From Adiantum capillus-veneris (taxonomy: Eukaryota > Streptophyta > Polypodiopsida > Polypodiales > Pteridaceae), in NCBI GenBank assembly GCA_014529385.2, contig CM043951.1, forward strand, positions 113,196,469-113,260,468: a stretch of DNA of 64,000 nucleotides, in the 5' to 3' direction. Below the pieces are notes generated by a model. The model was given only the letters and a program-made list of their open reading frames with translations, searched no databases and had not been told where the DNA came from. This document shows, piece after piece, positions 12,575 through 23,365 of the stretch (position 1 is the first letter of the stretch; the number at the start of each line of letters is the position of its first letter). The position numbers and the translations under genes were made by a program.

Positions 12575-13780
12575 ATGTCGTCCAACAATGATCGGCTTAG
12601 CCAAATTGTCAATGAGAAGCTCGACAAGAACAACTTCCATGCTTTGAATTTCATAATGACCAGTTTCCTCATGGGTAAAGTTTATTGGGACTATATTGAT
12701 GGAGCTCCGGGGGGTCACTATGTATAAATTGTGTATATCACGTGCGTTCAAGAACTATTTTTAACACTCCTTATTTGTGAATTTTGAAAAAATAAAATAC
12801 ACCATTTTTCTACTTAATCTGAAAATTTGTTTTCCAATTCCATTTTATGGTACCCTTTTGTATGTGAAAATGTGAGAAAAAAAAATGTAATATCCTCTTC
12901 TACTACACTCACATGATAGTCACAAAATTATTAAGTGAGCCCCCTAAGTGATGGAGATCATGAGACAAAACCACCATTTCCAGAGGAAGGTGTGAGTGCT
13001 TAGACGTTTAAAAATTAGAACCGGGGAGCTTGGAAGGTCATGTACTAGCTTTCTATGAGTGCACAAGACACTATATCTAGGTGCACATACAAGATGCTCA
13101 TACACCTTAGGAGGCTTGGGACAACTTACTATCATTGGATGTGACCAACACAAAGGCAAGGAAGCTGCAATTCAAGATTGAGCTGATACTATAAGGAACA
13201 AAAACCTATCCATCAATCACTATTCATTAAAGATAAAAAATATGTGTGAATCACTTGCATTGATTGGTGTTACAGTCGATGATGATGATAAAGTAGAAGT
13301 GTGTCTACGAGGTTTAGGCCTAGAATACAAACAGTTTAAAATTTGTATCCATCATCGAGAAAACATTCCCTCATTTATAGATTTGATGTCCTTACTAGCT
13401 GTGGAGACAATGAACTTGAGGGAGATTCTTCTACGCAGGGTAGAAACAATTTTGAATAGGTCATTTTCAACAAATAGAGCAAGAGGTCAAGGACATGTTA
13501 TAGGTCATGGACGAGGCCGAGGAAGAGGCAACCACCAAGCACAATTCACTAGAATAACAATCAGGGTCAAAAAACAGGCTGTCCAAGAAACTTTCGAGGT
13601 AGGGGGATTCTAAGAGGTTGTGGAAATACGCACACAATAATGTAGGTTAGCACGGAAAATGTAGTATGTTGTGGTTGTGGAAGACGTAGTCATTTTGAAC
13701 GTGACTGTCCAGAGAGGAGGAATCCAAACAATAATCCAATCGCTAGCAGGAATGTAGATGAGCCTGAGAGGCTATTTGCG
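12575..13780 (+). pseudogene. Copia gag relic (nucleocapsid), interrupted by a MITE
   Basis: The frame starting ATGTCGTCCAACAATGATCG gives a SQIVNEKLDKNNFHA N-terminus matching the gag start of the 44674 element. Coding similarity stops at 12696-12704 and resumes at 12957 because a MITE is inserted. After it the order is KVMY*LSMS, then TNTKARKLQFKIEL near 13150-13190, then LKIKNMCESLALIGVTVDDDDK and LGLEYKQFKI (13230-13340), the UBN2-like gag fold. A zinc knuckle, CCGCGRRSHFERDC, at about 13664-13710 keeps all its C-C-H-C ligands. Several in-frame stops (for example TAG where the relative has Trp) and frameshifts make it non-functional. Gag would package the element RNA in virus-like particles. 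Confidence 0.8.
12697..12956 (+). mobile_element. hAT-type MITE with perfect 8-bp target-site duplication TGATGGAG
   Basis: A 244-bp insert (12705-12948) is flanked by TGATGGAG at 12697-12704 and again at 12949-12956. Its ends are imperfect inverted repeats: CTCCGGGGGGTCACT on the left and CTTAGGGGGCTCACT read inward from the right. Removing the insert and one duplication restores the gag reading frame aligned to the relative at 44674, which shows the boundaries directly. The 8-bp duplication and TAGGGG-like terminus are typical of the hAT superfamily; the short size and lack of a transposase make it non-autonomous. An inverted second copy is at 17580-17812. Confidence 0.85.
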
Positions 13781-13789
13781 GTATAGCAC

Positions 13790-15530
13790 ATGCTAAACAC
13801 TATGTATAAAAATGTGGAAAAATCCAGTGCTAATGTCTCACATGTGGATTTGGGTGCATCAAATCTCATGACTTGTCATGGTGAGTGGTTCAAGAAAATA
13901 CAGACTTTACAAAGTCCTGGTTATGTAGAGATTGGGATGATACTGCGCATTCCATTATGCATACAGAAAATGTGCCATTATCTATGATAGATGGTAAAGT
14001 AAAGTATTGGGATGATGCATTGCATGTACCCGACATAACAAAGAATTTGGTATCTATTGAGGAAATGCTCGTTGCACAAGAAAAGAAAGTGGGTAGAATG
14101 TTTACTTTAATTGGATGTAAATGTGCCTGAGGTGAATGATGCTGCCATGTTTTCATGAGCTACAAGTGTTGTTCTAGACATTGATATTTGACACAAATAT
14201 ATTGGCCATGTAAATTTGTGGAGGCTGCAAATGATGCAAACTAGAGAGATGGTTATAGGTTTTCCAATATTTGAAGTTGTTGAAAAACATAAAGTTTATG
14301 AAGCTTGTCAATTTAAAAACCAAGACATCCTTTCCTCATGATAAGAATGTAAGCAAGAATGCATTGAATATAGTGCATACATAGTACAATGTCCGAAAAA
14401 GACTGCATCTATGAGTGGACACAGATACTATGTGAGTTTCATTGAATGAAAAGTATGGGTCTATTTCATGAAGCAAAAAAGTGAGGTGCTTATGCACTTT
14501 CAAAATTTCAAAGTTATGGTTGAAAAACAGGTTTGGAAGCATGTAAAGTGCCCGAGTTAGATGGAGGGGGAGAATACTTCTCCAATGTGTTTGATGGTTT
14601 TTTGGAAAAGCATAGAATTCAGAGGTAGTTTTCATGCAGGTATACTCCACAGCAAAATGGTGTTGTCGAGTAGAATAACAAGCACATTGCAAAAGTTGCT
14701 AGAGTGTTGATGAATGAGAAGAACATACCTCATTATTATTGGGTTGAGGCTATTACTACAAGTGTTTACATTATGAATAGGAATAGTATTGTTGTAGTAC
14801 ATGATATGACACCAGAAGAGAAATTTAGTGGTGAAAAACCAGATGTATCATATTTTGAAGTGTTTGAATGTATTGATTATGTGCATGTGCCAGATGAGCT
14901 AAGAAGGAATCTTGATTTGAAAATAGAAAAATGTGCGATATTCCCTTGAGAAAAAAGGGTATAAATGCTACATTCCTATCACGAGTAAAGCGAGGTTGAG
15001 CAAGGATGTTGTTTTTTATGAAATGGCATGTTGGTATGTTGATGTAAAAGATGATTGGAGGCTGATGTAAGAGATAATGTAGCTACAAATAATACAACTC
15101 TGCAGTTACAAGTCTTGAGTGGTCTGCAAGGGTCGTCTACTGCAAGTCATGGTGAGAATCCATGGAATGGCAAGTTGTGTAAAAGAGTGAGTCTTGCTAA
15201 CTCTTCAAACGTATCAAGGAAAGAGAAGGGAAAAGTTGATGTAGTCCCAAAGTTGTCAAATTTAAGTGGTGTTCATGATGATCGCAATAGCCCTGGATCT
15301 AAGCAGAGTTCAGATGAGCCTTTTGGCATACCCTCTATGAAGACGCTAGGTGCAAGAAGGATGCAAACAGGGAACAAGACACCTGGAAGTGATTCTAGAC
15401 CATGCAGGTCAGGAAGAGTAAGAAATCTCATGCAAAGATTGAATTATGATAGCTATGTGGTTCATCATTGTGAGTATATGGAAAATATTACAGAGGTCCG
15501 AGGAGAGAGGTAGAACCAACATGTTTTGAG
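13790..15530 (+). pseudogene. Copia protease and integrase relic
   Basis: From about 13835 the frame reads SHVDLGASNLMTCHGEWF, the aspartic-protease active-site region; the usual D-S-G is D-L-G. DALHVPDITKNLVSI (about 14010-14060) is the protease C-terminal part. Integrase follows in pieces: a HKYIGHVN zinc-binding remnant near 14190, GHRYYVSFIE and KVWVYFMKQKSEV near 14420-14490, and ARVLMNEKNIPHYYWVEAITTSVYIMNRN at 14700-14790, ending with VHVPDELRRNLDLK near 14880-14930. The frame at 15055-15513 is the Ser/Pro-rich linker between integrase and RT (ending SRPCRSGRVRN). Stops and shifts separate every block, so the enzymes are dead. Confidence 0.78.
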
Positions 15531-16925
15531 GATGCTGTTAAAGATGGAAAATGGTGGCAAGCTATGGATGAAGAGATGGCTACCCTGGATGCAAATGGAA
15601 CATTGGAGTTTGTGCCATTACCGAAGGGAAAGAAAGCAATTAGATGTAAATAGGTCTACAAAATAAAGCATAATCTTGATGGTAGTGTGAGCAGGCACAA
15701 GGCCACATGCTTGTATGGAAAAAGGTTTTGCACAAAATTATAGGATTGACTATGAGAAGACATTCACTCTTGTAGTGAAAATGGCTATTGTTTATGTGTT
15801 TATTGCGCCGGTTCACATGTTAAATTGGGTGTTGAAGTAAATGGATGTAAAGAATGCCCTTTGAATGAAGACTTGGAAGAAGTTGTGTATATGGATCAGC
15901 CACAAGGTTATGCAAATATGAGGCTACTTAATCTTATATGAAAGTTAATGAAAGCATTGTATGGGCTGAAGCAAGCACCTAGAGCTTTGTATGAGAGGAT
16001 TGTAGAATTTCTCATTTCATTGGGCTTTGAAATGTTTGATGTAGATCATTCATTGTGTGTGAAAAAGTATGAGACAAGATTTGTGGTGATATGCATCTAT
16101 GTAGATGATTTGGTTGTTGGAGGTGATAATGTGGCTAAAGTAGATTGCGTAGAGGCTCTACTTATGCAAAACTTGTGGTATTTCTTGGACATTGAAATAT
16201 TCGCACAGAAGAGAGTGTATGGCTGTCACAAAGACATTATGCATTGGAAATGTTGAAAAAGTATGGTATGGCTGATTCTAAACCAATTCCAATGCCCTTA
16301 GATTAGAATTTGAAGTTGGGGAATGATATCAGTCAAGTACTTGAGAATGATACCATGGACAAGAAGATTGTGGGTAGTTTGATACACTTGACTATCTCAC
16401 ATTCAGACTTGAGCTACATAGTTGGATGGTGAATTAGTTTATGTAGTCTCCAAGGAAACCACACTTAGATGCGGTGAGGCACAAGTTTGCTCTATGTGAG
16501 TGCTACTTTGGATTGTGCACTCTTTTATAGGGCTGATGTGGTGTTGTAGTTCTATGGCCACACCTATGAGTATTGGATTGGTAGTACATATGATCGCATG
16601 TCTACCAACACATTCATGTGTTCAGTTGGGAGTGCTGCTATCACATGGATCAGCAAGAAGCAGCCTACAGTTTCTCTTTTGACTATAGAGGTAGAGTATA
16701 GGGGTGCTACAATGGCGGCATGTGAGATAGCATGGCTGGGATTGCTACTTTAAGACTTTGGAGTAAGGATATAGAGGCCGATTGTCATCCATTGTGACAA
16801 CCTCAGTAGCATAGAATTGGAATGAAACCTAGTGTTCCATGCTGGGACAAAGCACATTGAGGCGCACTACTAGACGGTCCTTAGAGCCAATAACTACGAA
16901 AATTTGGATTGATTCTTGGCATATA
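15520..16925 (+). pseudogene. Copia reverse transcriptase and RNase H relic
   Basis: RT motifs are read in order: ANGTLEFVPLPKGKKAI near 15590-15640, a MDVKNA remnant near 15840, YMDQPQGYAN near 15890, and MKALYGLKQAPRALYERIVEFL at 15948-16013. The catalytic YVDD box (16098-16109, within ICIYVDDLVVGG) is intact. The connection and RNase H follow: KYGMADSKPIPMPLD, KKIVGSLIHLTISHSDLSYIVG, AAITWISKKQPTVSL, and VIHCDNLSSIE near 16780-16810, where the Asp of the CDN motif is kept although the equivalent residue in the 40-kb relative is Glu. Frame breaks and stops are frequent. Confidence 0.82.
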
Positions 16926-16942
16926 GGAGCTGGCATTGATCT

Positions 16943-17230
16943 TTAGGGAGAGTGTTGACATATCAAGATAATTACCACCCATAGTTATCATCAATGGCAC
17001 ACTTTGGTGGATACACATATCTCCGCTAGTGATACTATAACTGTACTACACTGATTTCGTCTACCTACTAGAGTGATAAGACACTTATCCATTCACCTCA
17101 CTCACTATTAGTCTACACTAGATTGTTGTACTAGTCCCCTTTTGTTTTGTATTTTCCCTTATGTTTTGTAGACCTCTTATTTTGAGTTAGTGAAGAAGAA
17201 GAAGAACAATTTCTTGCCTCCATCTTTGTG
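16943..17230 (+). repeat. 3' LTR of the 12.6-kb copia element with adjacent polypurine tract
   Basis: TTAGGGAGAG (16943-16952) is directly followed by TGTTGACATATCAAG, equivalent to the GAGGGGGAG|TGTTGAGATGTC junction of the 40-kb copia. Later in the LTR the GTGAAGAAGAAGAAG stretch also matches that relative. The right end is uncertain and merges into (GT)n and (CT)n repeats near 17228. Confidence 0.65.
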
Positions 17231-17265
17231 TGTGTGTGTGTGTGTGTTTGCCAAAGCTCAAGCGC

Positions 17266-17303
<38 letters not shown>

Positions 17304-17318
17304 CTCTCTCTCTCTCTC
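17228..17318. repeat. (GT)n and (CT)n/(TCTA)n microsatellite cluster
   Basis: A (GT)10 run at 17228-17247 is followed at 17267-17318 by CT repeats with an internal ATCT tetranucleotide run. Confidence 0.9.
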
Positions 17319-17579
17319 AACATCATGTATACCATTTTTGGATATGTATATTGAGAAACTAAGTGTTTGTTCATGCTCTATACAATTTTGGTGAAAATTT
17401 TGAGTTTTTACTTTGTTTTCAGGAAAAACTCTGTCATATTTTTCCCAAATTCTCGCAATGTTTTATTCATATCTTCAATTTACTTTCTAATGGCTTAGTG
17501 GTCAAGTCTGACTCCCACTTTGACAAGTTCTTTGTCACTTGCATATGCTTGTGTGGCTACAAATTACAGGCAGTCACTC

Positions 17580-17812
17580 AGAGGGGGTCACTTAATAATT
17601 ATGTGACTATCACGTGAGTGCAGCAGAAGGGTTATTAAATTTCATCTTTTCTTTACATTTTTGCATAAAGAGGGGTACCATAAAATGGAATTGGGAAAAA
17701 AAATTACAGATTAAATAAAAAAGGGTGTATTTTATTTGTCAACATTTCACAAATAAGGAGTTTTAAAAATAGTTCTTGAATGCACGCGATATACACAATG
17801 TATACATACTGA
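17580..17812 (-). mobile_element. Second copy of the hAT-type MITE, inverted
   Basis: Reading the reverse strand, this segment matches 12705-12948 over nearly its whole length, including TTCTTGAA(T/C)GCACG(C/T)GATATACACAA and the AGTGTAGTAGAAG-like end. The left terminus is AGAGGGGGTCACTTAATAAT. The right terminus passes from CATACTGACC into an (ACC)n and poly-C run, so the inverted end is not clean and no 8-bp duplication is visible. Confidence 0.8.
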
Positions 17813-17850
17813 CCACCACCACCACCACCCCTCCCCCCCCCCCCCCCCCC
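17804..17850. repeat. (ACC)n followed by poly-C tract
   Basis: Several ACC units are followed by about 20 consecutive C at 17829-17850. It starts where the C-rich end of the adjacent MITE is expected and may have grown from it. Confidence 0.9.
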
Positions 17851-18385
17851 CTCGAGGATAGTCATAGGTTTCACAAGTTTTAGCGGATTGCAAATTGTGG
17901 AGCTGTTTTTTGCATATGTGAGCATTGATTTTGATGCGATTGGTCATGGGTTTCATGATTGTGTAGTGGTCGAGTGATCCCCCACACTTTGCTACCATTT
18001 TTGCACGATTCATGGTGAGATTTCCTCTAGGTTTTCACGCCATTTTGTCTATGCTTGCGATGTTGGCATTGTGGTCAGACAGGAAACATTACACCGCCGT
18101 TATTTCAAACATATGAAGTAGCGTTCAATCGTATGGTGTATGACATTAGCATGATGCATCGTGGAAGCTTTGTAAACCATACAAAGTCAATTGAGAGATT
18201 TAAATGCAAACTCTAGCATGGATACGCACGCTTACCTATCACTTGAGCCGATACGACTGCATGTATATGAAGTGAGCGAGCCAATGGGTATAGTTTGAGA
18301 GAGTCTCTCACCAGTTTCTTTATACATAGTAGTAGTTTAGCTAGTAGCACTCACTTATTAGCGCATCACCTTTATGTGGGAGGTT
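17851..18385. other. No gene recognised
   Basis: Mixed-composition DNA without motif-bearing frames, repeats or promoter signals that I can support. Confidence 0.45.
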
Positions 18386-18765
18386 GTTGGGACAAAGACA
18401 CTGCGCCTTTTCCCGAGGCTGGACACCACCCACGGTGTGTATATACACTTCCTTATTCATGTAGATATACAATGAATAAGGGGCTCCTCGTTCAAGAGGT
18501 TACCCACACAACACATTCATGCTTCGGGCCCCTTCTGTGCACACCACACTATACCGCACACATACGCATCTACACACGAGCGTACTTTCAGACAACTCAA
18601 TTATCTATACACTTCCATATTCATGTAGATATACATTGAATAAGGGGGTCCTCATTATAGAGGTTGCTTTACCCACACAACACATTGCTACTTCTCCCCT
18701 TCTCTGCATGCACCGCACCGTGTATCGCACACGAGTGTACTTTCAAACAACTCAATTATCTATTC
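18386..18765 (+). repeat. LTR-like repeat with a ~160 bp internal tandem duplication
   Basis: Units at about 18443-18606 and 18607-18765 share ATTCATGTAGATATACA and CACACAACACATT, and end in ACAACTCAATTATCTA. The start, TTGTTGGGACAAAGACACTG, and the GAATAAGGGGCTCCTC block match 48749-48900. The dispersed recurrence, TGTTGGG start and TATA-rich centre suggest fragments of a copia-type LTR, but no PBS or PPT is adjacent. Confidence 0.55.
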
Positions 18766-19271
18766 ATAGGATATGTACATAATCACTTCTCAAGGAAGAA
18801 AACATAAACACAAACACCCACTTTCTCCTCTTGTTTAAGTATAAAAGCCACAATTATGCATGTACAGAACAGTGAAGTTCAATAGACAATGCTTTTGGCT
18901 TTGAGGATATGGGGCGCTAAGACTCACTCACGACCCTATGGCGTTTGTGTAGAGTGTACAAAGTAGGACATCAACTAAAAAGTTATGGTCTTCACATGGT
19001 TTTCGATTTGCGAGAAGAATTAACCTTTTACTAGTGGCTCATGCCTAAAATTACAAGTGTAACAATGATAATGTCCACTAGTTCTCTCTCGATATATGAA
19101 AACATAGTTAGAGATTTATCAAAGATACCCAGTACTTCATATTGGTTGGTTGGGGACCGCACAATAGTGTCCCTGCACATGGGCACAATCTTAAGCTTTA
19201 GGATTCAAGAAGCCTAGAAGAGCATCGACTTATAAATTCCAGTGTCCCGCATGTGATGTGATTCTATATTA
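18766..19271. other. No gene recognised
   Basis: A GTATAAAAGC box lies near 18839-18848, but it has no associated reading frame. Nothing else is identifiable. Confidence 0.4.
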
Positions 19272-19558
19272 GGGCATGGTCACGCGAGGCTTAGTTATCA
19301 GTTATTGATAACTATGCCAACTATGCATAGACAAAGCATTTAATGAAAAACTAAGCCTTTTGCATGGTCGCGCGATGCTTAGTTATTCATTTATCCTCCC
19401 AACTATGCCTTCAACTTCACAACTATGCCAAATTCAGCATAGCTACAAAGGGTAAGCTTAGTAAGTCATTTAATGCTTCTTTTTGCGTGTGACCAAGAAT
19501 GAGGCTTAGTTATCTGTTCAAATAACTGATAACTAAGCCTCGCGTGACCATTGCCTTA
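19269..19558. mobile_element. Tourist-like (PIF/Harbinger) MITE, TTA target duplication
   Basis: A 284-bp element (19272-19555) has terminal inverted repeats of about 35 bp: GGGCATGGTCACGCGAGGCT on the left and, read inward from the right, GGCAATGGTCACGCGAGGCT, both continuing into TAGTTATCAGTTATT. TTA flanks both sides (19269-19271 and 19556-19558), the 3-bp duplication typical of PIF/Harbinger elements. An internal copy of the terminal motif (GCATGGTCGCGCGATGCTTA) starts near 19360 in direct orientation. No transposase is present, so it is non-autonomous. Confidence 0.88.
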
Positions 19559-20296
19559 TCTCTCTTATGTTACCAAAAGTCTCATTTGATAACAAAAAGT
19601 TAGTTCCACATTGAGGAATGCCCATGTACTATTATACTACGCAATGAATGACGAGCCTTAAGATTCAAAAAGAGAAGTGTGGAGCTGTCAATGCAAGGAC
19701 ATGCAAGTGATTGTTTGGTTGGGGCCGAATAAGCGGCTGGGCCTAGTGAAAGGAGTGGATGAGAGGGAGTTCCTTGGAACTTTGCTTTGACGGAATTCTT
19801 GTGTGCTTGACCTGCGTGTTGAGAGAGAGAGAGAGAGAGAGGGAGCTTGCGCACATGCCGTGGTGTCGGCGGCAAGCCGATTGAGTGTGAACGTTGATTA
19901 TCTATCGGGAGTTTGCGCACATGCGAGAGCGCCGATTGCCCTTGGTTGCAGAGTCAACGTCTTTTGTCATGTTGTTAGGTGTCGCAGCCATCACGCTTCT
20001 CCTTTGCACGAAATGACTCTCGACTGGGGATGACCGTTTAGGCTTCCGCCATGACATTCCGATGGTGCCGATGAGAGCGCCGGTTACTGAGCGCAGGGGC
20101 GTGGTGGGACACTGGTGGGCCTCCTGCACTTTTGCACAGGAAACGACCACCGTGCATTGCATGTGTGTAGCCTAAGAGAGAGAGAGAAGAAGAGAGTTTT
20201 AATGTCGTAGGAAACTATCACAAGAGACCTTAAAGATCTAGCCGACGAGGAGAGTTGAACTCAAGACTGTTATTCAAGAGGGAAATGGCATACACT

Positions 20297-20298
<2 letters not shown>
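19559..20298. other. GC-richer DNA with a short (GA)n, no gene
   Basis: A (GA)n run lies near 19820-19841. Frames such as 19803-20033 are open, but they run through this repeat and show no family signature. Confidence 0.4.

Positions 20299-20334
<36 letters not shown>
20299..20334. repeat. (GA)n microsatellite
   Basis: About 17 perfect GA units read directly. Confidence 0.95.
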
Positions 20335-20337
<3 letters not shown>

Positions 20338-21655
20338 TTGAAATTGGCTCGAGAATTGAGTACAAAAACAGCTTAGCGTGTGTGTGGGTGCAAGCACTTC
20401 CAATTGCCACTTGTGGGAGAAGCAGGAAACACGCAAGCTGCTCAGCAGCACGATTTGACAAGGTCTATTGGAATAGCTTGTGGGATTATCTTGTTGACAA
20501 AAGGCAAGTACACCACTACTATAAAACCAGACTCCAGCACTATTCACCATATAACAATTTAACAAAGGCACAAAACTATAAACTATAATTATAGCTTATG
20601 TATCTGAACAGTGTTCGGGAAAAATGTGTCTCAGCTTAATATCGTGCCGTTTTCCATTTCAAAAATGCCGGTTGAGGCCAAGCGCAAAACAGCCTAAGCA
20701 ATATGAGTATCAGTGAGCAAAAAGGGAAGCCAAGAGTGAGCAACCAACCATATCATAATGGAGCCCAAATTCCAATGCCAACATGGCGCACGTCCACAAG
20801 CGCGAAGACAAGTGCTGGCCACCTTGCCCTCGTCGCTGCACCCAACCTTGACGCCATCTGCACGTGACGTATGACCTTCCCACCATCTTGCAAGCTTGCT
20901 GCCAGCGTATATTACATACAAAACCCCTCTAACCCATTTTGCTTCTCTTAACCCAGCTGCATCTTTCTAGATTCCCATAAAAGAAACAGATCCAAAATGT
21001 CGTGCTCTACTTTGCTATTTACTCCCTAATGTCTACAACTTTTCCAAGGTCTTTCAGTTAATGAGGCTAAGATCGTCTTTCAATTCCTAAGGATAGCTCA
21101 ACTGATGAGGTTAAGCTTTCCCTAAGGATAAATTTAACTCGGTAGTTCTCGCTTAGCACTATCTGGTGAGATTCCCCTCTTAAACTTCCTCCGTTCAACT
21201 CTTGCGGGTTGCTCGGCCAGATTGCCTTTGTAATACGCACATTCTCCTGCTTTCCAAACCCAGTAGGTCTACATCACCGTCCATGCACGTTGTGATTTCA
21301 CCTTGCTCAAAAGGTGTGGTCACTTTTGAGTTCGGGCTTTGTTAGAGGGTATCTCAAAAGATACCCTTTGGAAAAGTAAAGCAAAAAAAGGGGGAAGGCA
21401 CGTCGAGGAGAGAGATAGAGGTGAGAGAGAGATTTTTTTGGAACCCCAAGTAAAAGGGGGAGCGATTTTTTGTTGGGTGCACACAGATAATCACAAGGGA
21501 GCAAGGGCGAGAGATGGGGTGTCTCAACACAGATCCGTAAAGAGAGGGAGAATGCCAAAGAAGACGTGAGGGAGACAAAGATGTCCTGTTTGAGTGGATG
21601 TGCAACAAGTGGAGAGACATAGGCGGACATGGCATGTGCAATGCGCAAAGAGAGA
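20335..21655. other. No gene recognised
   Basis: Several overlapping short frames on both strands (for example 21307-21648 minus) have no motif. The purine-rich strand near 21380-21660 explains the Ser/Leu/Pro-rich minus-strand frames. Confidence 0.4.
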
Positions 21656-21674
21656 GGGGGGGGGGGGGGGGGGG
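21656..21674. repeat. Poly-G tract
   Basis: About 19 consecutive G after an AGAGAG stretch, directly upstream of a gypsy-type LTR. Confidence 0.9.
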
Positions 21675-21684
21675 TGGTTCTTCC

Positions 21685-21829
21685 TGTAGAACATGCCTAG
21701 GGTAAGACTGGGCAGGCCAAGGGCCAGGACGAACATGTAGTCAAGGGGTGCTATATTTTTAGCAAGCTATGAGTCTATATATAGCGAGGTTGGGTGGAGA
21801 GTTGTAGGTTCAAGTCCCCCGTCCTCATA
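21685..21829 (+). repeat. Short LTR (family G), 5' LTR copy
   Basis: About 145 bp ending CCCCCGTCCTCATA and immediately followed by a tRNA-Met PBS, so it is in 5' LTR position. The body contains GTCTATATATAG, a TATA-like box. It matches 47557-47697 (+ strand) with roughly 10% difference and 23229-23365 in inverted orientation. The start is placed by homology with the TGTCATGCCTAGGG start of the other copies. Confidence 0.78.
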
Positions 21830-21830
21830 T

Positions 21831-21842
21831 TGGTATCAGAGC
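21831..21842 (+). promoter_or_regulatory. Primer-binding site for initiator tRNA-Met
   Basis: TGGTATCAGAGC is the exact complement of the plant initiator tRNA-Met 3' end. It lies two bases after the LTR end and is where minus-strand DNA synthesis would start. Confidence 0.88.
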
Positions 21843-23228
21843 TCATGGGGCAGACAACCATGCAGGAAGGGGGAAAAGCTTGGAGTTTGAATGTATTCTC
21901 TCTCGTTGTAAATCTATCTCTCTTGCTCTTATCAAGGCCTCTACCTCTCTTGGGCTCGTTGCAGCAAGTGGTGGAGAGAAGGAAGAAGTCTCAAGTACTC
22001 CGGCGTGGACAAAACTGCTTGGCCATGGTGGAGAAGACAGAGGAGGGTGTGTCGACAAGCACGCGAGTACGGTTGCTTAAAGAAAAGAGAAGCTAGATAT
22101 TGATCTTCACAATATCGTGCGTGCATGGGCTTGTTGGGTGTGCGATGGATTGTAGGACAAGTCTTGCTGAGGGACCGTGGTGGCCAAAAGACCTCTTTAG
22201 AGCATTCATGCTTCTTCATCCTCTAGGTGCAGGTTTGCAACTTGCTATCATTGAGTTGAGGTGCCCTTGAGTATGAACTCAAGGGCCACCATAATGTTTT
22301 CGCCTTGGCCAAGGGACTGGTTCCATGTGTCTTGTTGATATTCCCAACCATGAACTCATCAAGAAGGGAAAGGCCCTCAGGTTTTGTAATCTTTGCATTG
22401 AGATTTTGTGACGATGTCTTCAGTAGCAGTCATGTTGCAAAAATTACAGAAATTGTATGTTCCCTTTCTTAAGGTTACAACTTCAAGCAAGGAAGTGGCC
22501 GACCAAGCAAGAAGGATGTAGGTTCTCAGGACCGCATGCAAGGACTAAGGCAAAAGCATGCAAGTCATGCAAACTGCAAAACAGATGAAATCGGTTGGTT
22601 TGTAGAAAGCTTCAGGATTTACTATCGAGCGCCAAGCAAGACTCAATGCTTGATGTGTTTCTCATCACTTGATGGAGATGTGTTCAAAGGCATCTCGGCA
22701 TGGAAATTCCTAGAAGAAAATTAAATCTTGGTTCAATTTTCGTAACCTGTAGTAACCACCAATGAGTATGGGAGTGCGGTTTTCTTGGATGTAGGATGGC
22801 CAAACAAATCAAAGATCTTCTCTTCAAGGGAGCAGTACCGAGGGTCTTTCTATGTCAATAAGTATGTTCAAAATAGAGTTCCAATTTTTGCATTTGATTC
22901 AGTTCTCTAGATTGATTGGGCATTGCCTTTTAACACTGGTGGTAGTATCCAAAGCTAAGATACACTCATTTTGAGTTGTGTCATTCGAAGGTGAGGACAA
23001 TTAGCCAAGCTTCTGGATATTCCTCATAGAGATTCCATTGGTACGTCATTCCATTGCAGTAAGACCACTTAAGGCAAGCCTTGTGGCTTGTGAGAAAAAT
23101 CTCTTTTTAGTATACTTTTTCTCGACGAAGGTGAAAAAGCTGTTCTGCAGGGTCGACTAATTATTGAAATTCAAGAAGCCGACATACATCTTTCTCTCTA
23201 GTTCAATTTTTTTATATTTGTTGTCTAA
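21843..23228 (+). other. Probable interior of family G gypsy element, unassigned
   Basis: By position this is the leader and gag region downstream of the PBS. The frame at 21794-22096 and later fragments carry no recognisable gag, zinc-knuckle or pol motif, and stops are frequent. I cannot tell how far the element extends, because an inverted LTR of the same family begins at 23229. Confidence 0.35.
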
Positions 23229-23365
23229 GACCAGAGGGAGCTGGACCCTGAAACTCTCCACACAACCTTGCTAGATATAGACTCATAGCCTACTAGAATA
23301 TAGCACCCCTTGACCATGTGTCTATTCTGGACCTTGGCCTGCTCGGTCTTACCCTAGGCATGACA
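23229..23365 (-). repeat. Short LTR (family G), inverted 3' LTR copy
   Basis: On the minus strand this reads TGTCATGCCTAGGGTAAGAC through a TATA-like centre and matches the copies at 21685 and 47557. Just upstream in element orientation is CCAAGGGGAGAGTAA, a polypurine tract, so it is the 3' LTR of a minus-strand element. Confidence 0.75.

Larger units (their letters stand above)
12575..17230 (+). mobile_element. Decayed Ty1/copia retrotransposon (interior plus 3' LTR)
   Basis: Gag, protease, integrase, RT and RNase H remnants occur in copia order on the + strand, followed by the purine tract TTAGGGAGAG (16943-16952) and an LTR starting TGTTGACATATC at 16953. The protein relics clearly match the better preserved minus-strand copia at 40022-45078, so the two belong to the same family or sister families. 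The 5' LTR is not securely identified. The element carries a hAT-type MITE in gag, many stops and several frameshifts, so it is old and inactive. Confidence 0.85.

Noticed and set aside
18443-18765. CRISPR-like or satellite array
   Set aside because: Only two diverged units of ~160 bp, with no regular short repeat/spacer pattern.
21831-21842. Possible tRNA-Met gene fragment
   Set aside because: Only the 3' complement (PBS) is present, without cloverleaf arms; same for 54141-54152.
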